Positions 1 to 6,913 of a stretch of DNA of 24,312 bases are shown piece by piece; positions within the stretch are counted from its first letter, which is position 1, and each line of letters starts with the position of its first letter. Location: the NCBI GenBank assembly GCA_001792465.1, contig MGGO01000023.1, positions 8,609 through 32,920 of the forward strand, written 5' to 3'. The notes under the pieces are model-generated. The model saw only the letters and a program-made list of their open reading frames with translations. It made no database searches and had not been told where the DNA came from. This stretch comes from Candidatus Woesebacteria bacterium RIFCSPHIGHO2_01_FULL_44_10 (GTDB taxonomy: Bacteria > Patescibacteriota > Microgenomatia > UBA8517). A program made the position numbers and the translations under genes.

Positions 1-1
1 A

Positions 2-277
2 GGGCTCTTACGTGATGCGGGATGTGGTGTACCTCTTCCAATATTTGCAACAACTAATTTTTACGCCTCATTAGCAATATCCGGACCCAGGATAACTGAT
101 GAAGAAACTTTAACGAACAACTTGCAACAAATGTATCTTGTAAAAGAATTACTAACCAGGAGAGATTTGTGGACAGATGAATCAATAGGCTTTGATAGAA
201 ATGTAGACTGCAAATCGTTGGGTGGCAAAGCTTGTAATGTTGACCCCATTATGAGATACAGTCGTTGGGAATTCTAA
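2..277 (+). CDS. C-terminal part of an unrecognised protein
   Basis: An open frame runs from the left edge of the window to a TAA at 275-277, about 91 codons, with no start inside a plausible position, so this is the 3' end of a gene beginning outside. The residues include two well separated cysteines near the end (VDCKSLGGKACNV) and a polar, acidic middle, which would suit a secreted or surface protein, but I recognise no family. It ends one base before the stop codon of the convergent SIMPL gene, the same tight packing seen at other convergent pairs here. No internal stop occurs in the frame. The frame could be chance, but its length and exact abutment favour a real gene. Confidence 0.5.
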   Translation, partial: GLLRDAGCGVPLPIFATTNFYASLAISGPRITDEETLTNNLQQMYLVKELLTRRDLWTDESIGFDRNVDCKSLGGKACNVDPIMRYSRWEF

Positions 278-278
278 T

Positions 279-1007
279 CTATTTCAACTCAAAAACCACT
301 GTAACAGCTTTGGAGAGGGTTTCGGTACCCGGTTCGATTGGGACACCCGAGTCGGCTGTTCCAACTTCCAGTGCTCTGAAAATCGGTCCGCCCGAGGCGC
401 CTTCCGTAACCGTAATAATTTTCCCGAGCTTACGGCCCGAAGCCTCAGCTACTTTCTGAGCTTTGGTCCGCGCATCCTCAATCGCTTGAGCCAAAAGATC
501 AACCTGCGCGGCACTGGTATCGTCCAAGGCAAAGTTTGGCCCTGAGACTTCGGTTGCCTGGGTCCCAGCTAATAAATCTGCCAGCTCACTTACTCTGTCA
601 ACGTTCCTGAGGGTAATCACAATTGAGTTGCTCACCCGCCAACCTGATTCACGAGTCTGTGGGGGAAATGTTTGAATTTCAACCTCGGGAATTTGATAAA
701 TACTTATATTCTGGGTTTGAATATCTGCTTCATCTATGCCAAAGTTTTTTACAGCATCAATAATGGCTTTGGCTTTAGTATTAACTTCATTAACTGCTTT
801 ATTTTGGTCTTCATTAGTAACCGATACCCCAGCCGTAAAAGTTGCAATCTGAGACGCTTCCTCCCGCTTGGCTTCACCGGTTACCGTGATTGTCGAGCCG
901 GGGAGAAATTCAATCTTACCCCAATTTTTTGTCTGCCAGGGAACAAAGTACGCCCCGACAAGAAGTAGTCCTGCTAAGCCGATCGCAAAAACCAAAAATC
1001 TTCTCAT
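279..1007 (-). CDS. SIMPL domain-containing protein (DUF541)
   Basis: A 242-residue protein with an N-terminal membrane anchor or signal segment (residues 4-24) followed by a SIMPL/DUF541 domain over most of the rest. Family hallmarks seen are the opening strand ITVTGEAKREEA, the central TQNISIYQ segment, the GWRVSNSIVITLRN strand and the helical AIEDARTKAQKVAEASGRKLG region near residue 180. Proteins of this family face the periplasm or exterior and assemble into oligomers; their biochemical role is poorly defined. The ATG at 1007 is preceded by a perfect TATAAT at 1019-1014 with six bases between, so the mRNA is probably leaderless. The upstream glycosidase gene on the same strand ends 12 bases away, so readthrough is also possible. 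Confidence 0.88.
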   Translation of the reverse strand: MRRFLVFAIGLAGLLLVGAYFVPWQTKNWGKIEFLPGSTITVTGEAKREEASQIATFTAGVSVTNEDQNKAVNEVNTKAKAIIDAVKNFGIDEADIQTQNISIYQIPEVEIQTFPPQTRESGWRVSNSIVITLRNVDRVSELADLLAGTQATEVSGPNFALDDTSAAQVDLLAQAIEDARTKAQKVAEASGRKLGKIITVTEGASGGPIFRALEVGTADSGVPIEPGTETLSKAVTVVFELK

Positions 1008-1019
1008 AAATCCATTATA

Positions 1020-1772
1020 CTATTTTGCGCAAAAAAAGCTACCGACTGGTGAGGCTTCAGACAAGGACACTCCCGGTGTGTACATGGCGCTTGCCGTCCC
1101 ACCGTCGAGGTTAATGGCGTCGGCGAAATGGATTTCTGTGCCATTCTGAACTTGTTTCAGAACCCCGGGCAGTTCCCCCAAAGTCGGACCGGAAAAATTC
1201 GAATCGGGGTCATAAAACATCACGAAATAAAGTTCATTAGCCCCGGTCACAGCCACGACCAACCGGCGCGCCGCCTCGTCATTGCTGACCACTTTTAATA
1301 TCGAGCCGTTCTCAATCAGTAGGGGACCGGCCTGAACTGCGTGGACGAGATTATCCCGCGGCACCTGGCGCGTGATTCGCGGCGTGGCAAAATCATTAAT
1401 CGACAAAACCCCGTTAAAAGTTTGGTTGGTTTGGTAGCCGGCAAGCGATTGATTGTTAGTGATAAAAAGGCCAATGGGTTTATTGCTCTCACTGTAAAAG
1501 CCGCCATTAACCAAGGTCTGACAATCATATTTTTCCTTGGCCTCGCGGGCGGAAAGTTTTTCTTCAAAGTTGGGAATGAGGATTAGGTTACTAGCGTCGG
1601 TCACTTTATAGATGGCTGCTTTATAATCACCAACATCAAGGGATTGGGAAAGCGTCTCCGGAGCCCCCAAAATTTTCTGGGTGGGTGGCTTTTGCACAAT
1701 CCTACTCTTGACCTGCCAGAAAATGCCCACGCCCAGTCCGACAACCAGCAGTACCCCTAAAATTTTCTTCAT
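1020..1772 (-). CDS. Phosphodiester glycosidase family protein (NAGPA domain)
   Basis: A 250-residue protein with an N-terminal transmembrane or signal segment (residues 4-20) and a NAGPA-type phosphodiester glycosidase domain (PF09992 family). Motifs in order are CQTLVNGGFY near residue 85, AVQAGPLLIENG near 145, RRLVVAVT near 170 and the C-terminal INLDGGTASAMY near 222-233, the most conserved stretch of the family. Relatives hydrolyse sugar phosphodiester linkages, so an envelope polysaccharide or teichoic-type substrate is a reasonable inference, not shown here. TATAAT at 1785-1780 lies seven bases before the ATG. The gene is divergent from the DUF7282-like gene, with both promoters in a 33-base gap, and is followed by the SIMPL gene after 12 bases. 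Confidence 0.87.
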   Translation of the reverse strand: MKKILGVLLVVGLGVGIFWQVKSRIVQKPPTQKILGAPETLSQSLDVGDYKAAIYKVTDASNLILIPNFEEKLSAREAKEKYDCQTLVNGGFYSESNKPIGLFITNNQSLAGYQTNQTFNGVLSINDFATPRITRQVPRDNLVHAVQAGPLLIENGSILKVVSNDEAARRLVVAVTGANELYFVMFYDPDSNFSGPTLGELPGVLKQVQNGTEIHFADAINLDGGTASAMYTPGVSLSEASPVGSFFCAK

Positions 1773-1800
1773 TGACCAGATTATACTAAATTTGTATCAT
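1772..1800. promoter_or_regulatory. Divergent promoters for leaderless genes at 1772(-) and 1806(+)
   Basis: Plus strand: TTGACC at 1772-1777, a 17-base spacer and TATCAT at 1795-1800, five bases before the ATG at 1806. Minus strand: TATAAT at 1785-1780, seven bases before the ATG at 1772, without a clear -35. The two elements interleave, so polymerase could not occupy both at once. Confidence 0.6.
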
Positions 1801-1805
1801 GAAGT

Positions 1806-2291
1806 ATGCGTCAGAAAGTTCTTTTCTCAGTCCTTATTATCGCTGCTTTTGCCGTAGCTGTGGCCGGAGGCTACTTTTACAGCAAAATGCCAAAACAAAA
1901 AGCGCCAGAAGCTACCCCTTCAGACGTTCCCACTCCGCCACCGGGAGTACCAACACCAGCCCCCGGACCGGAAGTTACTGAACCTAATTTTGTTGACGTT
2001 CGGGATCAGGAGTCGGGTCGTCAAGTAACAGTTCATGCAGTTTCCATGATTGGCCCCGGCTACATTTATATCCATTTAACAGATGAAGAAGGCAAAGCCG
2101 GTCAGGTTATCGGCCAAAGCGCGCTTATTGAAACCACTAAAGTTGACGTCGTCATCAATCTTTCGCAGTCGACTCAATCCGGCCAAACTCTCATTGCCAT
2201 GCTCCACAATGAGGACCGTGAGCCACTAGTGGGCAATGCCGGACAAGTCATTCAGCGTGAGTTTACTATCACTTCCACTTCGGAAAATTAA
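1806..2291 (+). CDS. DUF7282-like secreted or anchored protein
   Basis: A 161-residue protein: N-terminal hydrophobic segment (residues 4-24) acting as anchor or signal, a proline-rich linker (about 30-60, repeated PTPPPG/PTPAPG), then a compact beta-rich domain. The domain carries the pattern GPGYIYIHLTDEEGKAG, then GQSALI, VDVVINL and TLIAMLHNEDRE, which matches what I know of the DUF7282 type of extracytoplasmic domain found in haloarchaea and some bacteria. No enzymatic residues are evident. The ATG at 1806 is chosen over other starts because TATCAT ends five bases upstream with a good -35, giving a leaderless transcript. Its partner across the promoter is the glycosidase gene. The function is unknown. 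Confidence 0.65.
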   Translation: MRQKVLFSVLIIAAFAVAVAGGYFYSKMPKQKAPEATPSDVPTPPPGVPTPAPGPEVTEPNFVDVRDQESGRQVTVHAVSMIGPGYIYIHLTDEEGKAGQVIGQSALIETTKVDVVINLSQSTQSGQTLIAMLHNEDREPLVGNAGQVIQREFTITSTSEN

Positions 2292-2307
2292 GTTGTATAA
2301 TCAGTTT

Positions 2308-2502
2308 ATGGCAGCCAGAAAAAATCTGTACCGCAGTCGAGCCAATAAAAAAGTTTCCGGAGTTTTTGGCGGGCTAGGGGAGTTTTATAACGTTGATCCA
2401 ACTTTGCTTCGGCTGGCTTGGATTGCCATTGTCGTCTTCACCGGCTTTGTCCCAGGAATTATTGCTTACCTCATTGCCGCTCTGGTGATGCCAAAGAAGT
2501 AA
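2308..2502 (+). CDS. PspC domain protein
   Basis: A 64-residue protein consisting of little more than a PspC domain: a basic N-terminus, the KKVSGVFGGLGEFYNVDPTLLRLAW signature (residues 14-38), then one long hydrophobic segment (about 37-60) ending in MPKK. Full PspC proteins are membrane regulators of the phage-shock response; stand-alone short versions are common in many bacteria, and their job is less clear. An open frame continues upstream to 2236 inside the previous gene, but TATAAT at 2296-2301 lies six bases before the ATG at 2308, so I choose this start and infer a leaderless mRNA. Confidence 0.85.
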   Translation: MAARKNLYRSRANKKVSGVFGGLGEFYNVDPTLLRLAWIAIVVFTGFVPGIIAYLIAALVMPKK

Positions 2503-2524
2503 TTTTTCGTGCTAAAATACTCCA

Positions 2525-2920
2525 ATGCGTACAAAGTTGGTTGTTTTATTGGAAAAAGTTAGACAAGAAGTTAAAAAAGCTCAAAGGGTTGCCGAGTCTT
2601 CGCATGAAGATGCAACTTCAATAGCATTTTCCCTACAGGGTTCCCGGTCAACGGCGGGGGACCACTTCCATGCCAAGCACCAAGTAGAGATGAATAAAAA
2701 CAGGCTTCGAAATCTACTCAAATTACAAATGAAGCTCGAAGAAGCTGTTAATAAGTCAGTGCCAGAGGTTGTTGAGCCACCATGTTTTGTCAACGAATCT
2801 TATCTTGTTAACACACCGGTTAATATTGACGGTTTCTCCTTTATTTCCACCGCCTCACCAGCGGGCCAAAAACTTCTGGGAAAAAAAGTGGGGGAGATGG
2901 GAATTGAAGTGCTAGAATAG
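2525..2920 (+). CDS. Small GreA/GreB-like protein
   Basis: A 131-residue protein with a predicted N-terminal helical region (about 5-75) and a short C-terminal domain ending in ISTASPAGQKLLGKKVGEMG. That tail closely resembles the SPxGxxLLGKxxGD signature of the GreA/GreB C-terminal domain, and the middle TAGDHFHAKHQVEMNKNRL resembles the SAGDKYETG segment of short Gre-like proteins in other phyla. Gre factors act in the RNA polymerase secondary channel to promote transcript cleavage; about 158 residues is usual, so this is short. The acidic pair at the tip of the canonical coiled coil is not evident, so cleavage activity is doubtful. Extended -10 TGCTAAAAT (2510-2518) ends six bases before the ATG. 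Confidence 0.55.
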   Translation: MRTKLVVLLEKVRQEVKKAQRVAESSHEDATSIAFSLQGSRSTAGDHFHAKHQVEMNKNRLRNLLKLQMKLEEAVNKSVPEVVEPPCFVNESYLVNTPVNIDGFSFISTASPAGQKLLGKKVGEMGIEVLE

Positions 2921-2924
2921 GGAA

Positions 2925-3587
2925 ATGGCTACAACACCACTAAAACTCTCACCATCCGATTTTGCATATTTGTACAAAGAATGTAAGCTTTGTTACTGGC
3001 TTAAAATCAAATACGGCATTTATCAGCCTTCAATGCCCATGCCCGGAGTGTTTGCCGCCATCAACACGCGTTTGCAAACACCGTTGGTGAGGAAAAATCT
3101 AAGTGCTTTGGCTAAAGGTTTGCCGGACGGGAAAGTGGTTATGCAGGAGGGATGGGTGGAGTCCCGAGTTGTCCCCGGAACCAATGTCTATATCAAAGGA
3201 AAATATGATTTGTTGGCTAAAAAAAGTGATGGAACATACACACTGGTGGACCTTAAAATTAGCCAGCCGCATGAAGACAAAATTAATGTTTATCAATCCC
3301 AGCTGGCCGCATACAAATTCGCGCTGGAAAATCCAGCCAGCGGTAAGCCGGTCCAAATTACTCAGATGGGATTGCTGGTTTTTTACCCCGATACCGTTAC
3401 CTTTAAATCCGGTAAAGCCCTGTTTAGCTTTCCACCAACTTGGCTGGAAGTACCCGTTGATGACGGCAAGTTTTTTGACTTTATTGCCAAAGTGGACAAG
3501 CTTTTAGCAGGGCCAGCCCCCAAAGAAACTGCTTCCTGTAAATGGTGCCAATACCGGCACACAGGAGACAGGTTGGCTCACGAGTGA
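2925..3587 (+). CDS. PD-(D/E)XK nuclease-like protein (Cas4/RecB type) with paired CxxC motifs
   Basis: A 220-residue protein with the core of a PD-(D/E)XK nuclease: GKYD (D95), then TLVDLKIS (D109, K111) and the following Q-rich helix with Q126 and Y130, as in the QxxxY motif of RecB/Cas4-type nucleases. CKLC (C20, C23) near the N-terminus and CKWC (C205, C208) near the C-terminus could together bind an iron-sulfur cluster, as in Cas4 and AddB, although those usually have one cysteine in front and three behind. No cas genes are near, so a DNA repair or processing role is more likely than CRISPR adaptation. The extended -10 TGCTAGAAT (2910-2918) overlaps the previous gene's stop codon and ends six bases before the ATG. 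Confidence 0.72.
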   Translation: MATTPLKLSPSDFAYLYKECKLCYWLKIKYGIYQPSMPMPGVFAAINTRLQTPLVRKNLSALAKGLPDGKVVMQEGWVESRVVPGTNVYIKGKYDLLAKKSDGTYTLVDLKISQPHEDKINVYQSQLAAYKFALENPASGKPVQITQMGLLVFYPDTVTFKSGKALFSFPPTWLEVPVDDGKFFDFIAKVDKLLAGPAPKETASCKWCQYRHTGDRLAHE

Positions 3588-3610
3588 GAACCGATGTGTT
3601 ACAATAAATC

Positions 3611-3811
3611 ATGGCACTGATTAACTGGACCGAGCTCTCCAAAAAATACAAAGGACTTTGGGTAGCCTTGAAAAGTGATGAAAAAACTGTTGTTGCTTCG
3701 GGTAAAAACGCCGTCAAGGTATATGACGAGGCCAGAAAAAAGGGAGTTAAAATCCCAATCCTCTATAAGGTCCCTACTGTTTCGGGGATCTTTGTTGGCC
3801 AGTTTAGATGA
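3611..3811 (+). CDS. DUF5678 family protein
   Basis: A 66-residue protein matching the small DUF5678 pattern: WVALKSDEKTVVASGKNAVKV followed by a short helix and the closing ILYKVP strand. Family members are often encoded beside aspartyl protease genes in uncultivated bacteria and archaea; the biochemical role is not known. TACAAT at 3600-3605 with TG one base upstream forms an extended -10 five bases before the ATG, implying a leaderless mRNA. The stop overlaps the next gene's start in an ATGA arrangement (3808-3811), so the two are translationally coupled and probably work together. Confidence 0.75.
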   Translation: MALINWTELSKKYKGLWVALKSDEKTVVASGKNAVKVYDEARKKGVKIPILYKVPTVSGIFVGQFR

Positions 3812-4230
3812 CAAAGTTTCACTACAAGGCCGAAGAAGTCCCCATCTCCACTACGGGCAAAAGAACTAGGGTTATTTGGCGATCAATTGTTCCGGTAATC
3901 TTGATGAAAGGAAAGAAATTAGTCGGCTTAGAGGCTTTGATCGACAGTGGAGCTGATTACAATATCTTCCATGGCGGAGTTGCTGAGGTTTTAGGGATAA
4001 AGTTAACCACTGGTAAGAAAAGAAAGATCCTTGGTATCAGTGGCGAACCCATTAGGGGCTATATCCATGATGTTGAGATTAAACCAGTGGGGATGGCCTC
4101 TTTTAAGGCTCCTATTGTTTTCTCGAACCAGTTATCATCTCACTCACTGGCGGTTCTTGGAAACACCGGCTTTTTTGACAAATTCAAAATCACATTTAAT
4201 TATAAAAATAAAGTAATTGAAATTTTATGA
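3808..4230 (+). CDS. Retropepsin-like aspartyl protease
   Basis: A 140-residue single-domain protease-like protein. The catalytic motif is ALIDSGAD (D46-S47-G48-A49), and the closing LAVLGNTGFF (residues 114-123) corresponds to the hydrophobic-Gly strand that packs against the active site in retropepsins. With only one DSG motif per chain, activity would need a homodimer. No signal peptide or membrane segment is visible, so it should be cytoplasmic. It is coupled to the DUF5678 gene by a four-base overlap; DUF5678 may be its substrate, inhibitor or targeting partner, which is inference. Serine in place of the commoner Thr in D-T/S-G is tolerated in the family. Confidence 0.75.
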   Translation: MTKFHYKAEEVPISTTGKRTRVIWRSIVPVILMKGKKLVGLEALIDSGADYNIFHGGVAEVLGIKLTTGKKRKILGISGEPIRGYIHDVEIKPVGMASFKAPIVFSNQLSSHSLAVLGNTGFFDKFKITFNYKNKVIEIL

Positions 4231-4245
4231 AAGATACGGCTGGGA

Positions 4246-4443
4246 GTGTGCTATAATGGATTTATCAACAAAAAAACGCCGATTGAGACACTGATTGAGA
4301 GATTTTTAAGAAGAGGTGGGAAAATCGACCGGTATTATTTGCGGGATTTAACCAAAAGCAAACGCACGTTAGTCTACCTCAAAGGCTGGTACTCGGGAAC
4401 CAATATCCGTGAAGCGATCACCAAAGCCTTCGGTTCACAGTAA
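4246..4443 (+). CDS. Small basic protein of unknown function, start uncertain
   Basis: An open frame ending at TAA 4441-4443. The C-terminal part is rich in Lys and Arg and reads as a compact helical protein (LIERFLRRGGKIDRYYLRDL, then KGWYSGTNIREAITKAFG), with a late segment that could bind nucleic acid; I recognise no family. GTG at 4246 is the only common start codon near the 5' end, but it sits within the extended -10, so a transcript starting near 4264 would not contain it. The first in-frame codon of that transcript is ATC (4264). The gene follows the protease by 15 bases and abuts the convergent gene exactly, with no base between stop codons. Confidence 0.5.
   Translation: MCYNGFINKKTPIETLIERFLRRGGKIDRYYLRDLTKSKRTLVYLKGWYSGTNIREAITKAFGSQ
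4249..4257 (+). promoter_or_regulatory. Perfect extended -10 promoter (TGCTATAAT)
   Basis: TGCTATAAT at 4249-4257 is a full extended -10 element. By comparison with other genes here, transcription should start near 4264. No -35 at standard spacing is visible. Confidence 0.55.
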
Positions 4444-4896
4444 TTATTTGTAAGTAACCAAAAGTTTATCTCCCTGTTTAATTTCTTGGTCAAGGGCATC
4501 CGGAGCGGGGGAGTCGTTGATGAAAAATCCAAGCGTACCACCGCTGCTGTTACAAAAAGTCTGGCCCGTACCGGTGGTCAGGCAGTCACGAGTCAATTTC
4601 ATGGGTAGGCTGGCAAAAAAATCTCCCCAGGTAACACCAGCCTTTTTAACGCGGACTATACTTGGATCGGAAGATTCAATGTAAACATCCCCAGATAAAT
4701 TGTGGTACATGGCGGCGGTAAAAATTCTTTTTGTTCCATAAGTGTAAATTTCAAAGCTGGCCGTATAGTCAACCGGTTGGGGAGTGGGCGTCGCAACTAT
4801 TTCAGAAAGCATTTGAGTAGGCATCTTACCAACCATAAACAGGTATGCTGCGACTCCAGCGACAATCAACACCAAAAAGGCCAAAACCTTTTTCAT
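4444..4896 (-). CDS. Anchored small extracytoplasmic protein, unknown
   Basis: A 150-residue protein with an N-terminal hydrophobic segment (residues 4-22), a short TPTPQP linker and a globular domain of about 105 residues. Two cysteines (in RDCLTTG and TFCNSS, about residues 104 and 113) could form a disulfide, consistent with export. The domain reads as beta-rich, with IYTYGTKRIF and VYIESSD strands and a closing GDKLLVTYK. I recognise no named family. It is divergent from the membrane protein at 4925, with a 28-base gap. No good -10 lies at the leaderless distance on this strand, so its promoter is less clear than for its neighbours. Confidence 0.6.
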   Translation of the reverse strand: MKKVLAFLVLIVAGVAAYLFMVGKMPTQMLSEIVATPTPQPVDYTASFEIYTYGTKRIFTAAMYHNLSGDVYIESSDPSIVRVKKAGVTWGDFFASLPMKLTRDCLTTGTGQTFCNSSGGTLGFFINDSPAPDALDQEIKQGDKLLVTYK

Positions 4897-4924
4897 TTAG
4901 TTAATTAATGATATCATGGAAAGG

Positions 4925-5698
4925 ATGAAAACCTTAGGTAAAATTTGGCTGGTAATTGTTTTTGTTCCGCTTTTCATTAATTTACTACTTGCCATTTCTT
5001 TCAAATTCCAGGTTTTAAACTATACTTTTTGGCACAAGGCATTAACCGACCAGGCTTACCAAAAGCTGGCGGTTGTTTTCCAAGAGGAAATCAAAAAGGG
5101 TGAGATGGCGACACTTTCTGTCATCGTCACTCCCGAAAATCTCCAGGATCTAGTGGACCGTAATCTGCAAAATTTAATCAATTTTATGAATGCCAGGAAC
5201 GAAAGACTCTTGGTTTATCTACCGGTGAGTAAATTGCCCCGAGGAATTTTGCCTAAAAACTTTACCCTCCAAACCGAGGAGATGGGCCTTGAAGAACTGC
5301 TTAACATTTTGCCCGGCGCCCAAGCCACACCTTTGGGCTATCAATATTTGCGCCACACCGGCTTGACCGCGACTGCCACTCTAGTTATCTCTTTTGGCCT
5401 GCTTGGACTTTCTTTCTTTGGCCTGTACCGCTTAACCGAAGGCGGGCACAAACTTACTTTGCCCGGAATAACTTTAATCGTTTCAGCCGTTATTACCGGA
5501 CTTATCGTTGCCGCCAAAGATTTGGTAATGCAAGGGCGGGAACCGGCCCAAATTCTTCTGGGAACACTGGCCCCGCCACTGTTGACTCAAATTGCTAGAC
5601 TCTGGGGGGCAATTGCTGTGGCAACCGGGATTCTGGGAATTGGTCTTCTTTTTGTTACCAAACCAGTTATGGCTTCGAAAAATGGGAGAACTCGCTAA
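4925..5698 (+). CDS. Integral membrane protein with large extracytoplasmic segment
   Basis: A 257-residue protein with one N-terminal transmembrane segment (about 6-26), a polar region of roughly 110 residues that should lie outside the membrane, and three further hydrophobic segments (about 143-163, 175-195 and 220-240). No family is recognised. An ATG at 4916 is in frame, but the extended -10 TGATATCAT (4909-4917) runs through it and ends seven bases before ATG 4925, so the later start fits the leaderless pattern. Its 3' end overlaps the start of the transglycosylase-like gene by 17 bases, indicating coupled expression of two envelope proteins. Confidence 0.6.
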   Translation: MKTLGKIWLVIVFVPLFINLLLAISFKFQVLNYTFWHKALTDQAYQKLAVVFQEEIKKGEMATLSVIVTPENLQDLVDRNLQNLINFMNARNERLLVYLPVSKLPRGILPKNFTLQTEEMGLEELLNILPGAQATPLGYQYLRHTGLTATATLVISFGLLGLSFFGLYRLTEGGHKLTLPGITLIVSAVITGLIVAAKDLVMQGREPAQILLGTLAPPLLTQIARLWGAIAVATGILGIGLLFVTKPVMASKNGRTR

Positions 5699-6230
5699 AT
5701 ACTTTTTATTTGGTTTCTTTCTAACCAGTATTCCCGCGACAACCGGAGCACTGATTGCAAATTCTCAGCCACCCCAAACCCAAGTTTTAGCTGAAAATGT
5801 TGAGGTAACCCAGCCGCCCCTTGCCTCGGCCGAGCTCAGTGAGGACGGGTCGCCTTCCCCAAAAGTGAGCCAAACACCCGAGCCGTCGCCGCCTGAGGCG
5901 TCGCCGAGCCAAGCACCCACACCTACACCCGACGTTTGGCCACCGGCGGACCTTGAACCTTTGTTTACCAGGTTTGCCAGTGAGTTTTCAGCCGATCAAA
6001 ATATGCTTGAATACATCGCCAACTGTGAATCCCACTATAACCCACTGGCAATCAATGGAGATTATGTAGGCATGTTTCAATTTGGATCCTTAACCTGGCA
6101 AAAGTACCGAGTTCAAATTGGAGCCAACCCCGACCCTACCTTACGAACCAGTGCCGAGGAATCAATTAAAACCGCTGCCTACATCCTAGCTCGCTTCGGC
6201 GGCGGCTTTTGGCCACGCTGCTCAATGTGA
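5682..6230 (+). CDS. Lytic transglycosylase-like secreted protein
   Basis: A 182-residue protein with a signal or anchor segment (about 6-25), a long Pro/Ser/Thr-rich linker (30-90, repeated TPEPSPPEASPSQAPTPTP-like) and a C-terminal SLT/lysozyme-like domain. The domain shows NMLEYIANCESHYNP with the likely catalytic glutamate E116, then YVGMFQF (G130, F132, F134) as in goose-type lysozyme and Rpf domains, and a final cysteine (C180) that may pair with C115. It would cleave peptidoglycan glycan strands outside the membrane. An open frame extends upstream, but ATG 5682 gives a proper signal sequence. The TGA stop forms part of the extended -10 of the next gene. Confidence 0.72.
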   Translation: MGELAKYFLFGFFLTSIPATTGALIANSQPPQTQVLAENVEVTQPPLASAELSEDGSPSPKVSQTPEPSPPEASPSQAPTPTPDVWPPADLEPLFTRFASEFSADQNMLEYIANCESHYNPLAINGDYVGMFQFGSLTWQKYRVQIGANPDPTLRTSAEESIKTAAYILARFGGGFWPRCSM

Positions 6231-6242
6231 TAAAATTAAGAC

Positions 6243-6890
6243 ATGCGGCTCTCCAAAAACTTCCTCAAAGGCGTCAGAGTCAATCAAGTTATTCAATACC
6301 TAACTTATTCGGATATTTTGATGCTTTCGGGTTGGGGACTGGTTAGCCCAATTATTGCCGTTTTTTTTACTGAACAAATTGAAGGTGGGTCTGTCGCAAT
6401 TGCTGGCTTGGCGGCGACAATTTATTTTTTAACCAAGAGTTTGGTACAAATTCCCGTAGCCAGATTCATTGATCTTAAAAAGGGCGAGTGGGACGACTTC
6501 TGGACCATGGTTGCGGGTACACTCCTGATCTCGGTTTCTGCTTTCCTTTTTGTTTTTGCCAGAACTCCAATCCACGTCTATTTGATTCAAGTTGTTTATG
6601 GCGTTGGCGGCGGGCTGGCATATCCCGCTTGGCTAGCTCTTTTTACCCGCCACATTGACAAAAAAGAGGAAGGGCTAGAATGGAGCCTTTATTACACGGC
6701 CACAGATTTGGGAGCAGCCCTGACTGCCGGTTTGGGTGGACTTTTGGCCGCAACATTTGGTTACCGCAGCCTTTTTGTTATTGTCGGCTTTGCTTCCTTG
6801 GCCGGAGCGGCTTTTCTGGCCGGAGTCACCAGAAAGCTCAAAGGCCACAAAATAGCCTTAAAAAAGATTGAAATTCCGCTTGCTGTCTAG
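6243..6890 (+). CDS. Half-size MFS transporter-like membrane protein
   Basis: A 215-residue protein with about six transmembrane segments. It resembles the N-terminal half of a major facilitator: a first helix with SDILMLSGWGLVSPIIAVFF, the motif-A-like loop ARFIDLKKGEWDDF between helices 2 and 3, a glycine-rich fourth helix (VVYGVGGGLAYPAW) and ATDLGAALTAGLGGLLA in helix 5. Usual MFS proteins have twelve helices and about 400 residues. The frame ends cleanly and gyrA begins 23 bases later, so no second half is present nearby; it could function as a dimer or be a remnant. Substrate unknown. The -10 TAAAAT (6231-6236, extended TGA) ends six bases before the ATG. Confidence 0.7.
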   Translation: MRLSKNFLKGVRVNQVIQYLTYSDILMLSGWGLVSPIIAVFFTEQIEGGSVAIAGLAATIYFLTKSLVQIPVARFIDLKKGEWDDFWTMVAGTLLISVSAFLFVFARTPIHVYLIQVVYGVGGGLAYPAWLALFTRHIDKKEEGLEWSLYYTATDLGAALTAGLGGLLAATFGYRSLFVIVGFASLAGAAFLAGVTRKLKGHKIALKKIEIPLAV

Positions 6891-6908
6891 CCTCAAAAAA
6901 GGTAGAAT
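6880..6908 (+). promoter_or_regulatory. gyrA promoter
   Basis: TTGCTG at 6880-6885, 17-base spacer, TAGAAT at 6903-6908. It overlaps the end of the MFS-like gene, and the -10 ends five bases before the GTG start of gyrA, so the message should be leaderless. Confidence 0.55.
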
Positions 6909-6913
6909 TAAAC

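Noticed and set aside
2925..3587. cas4 gene of a CRISPR system
   Set aside because: There is no CRISPR array or other cas gene in the window, and the cysteine layout is not that of Cas4.
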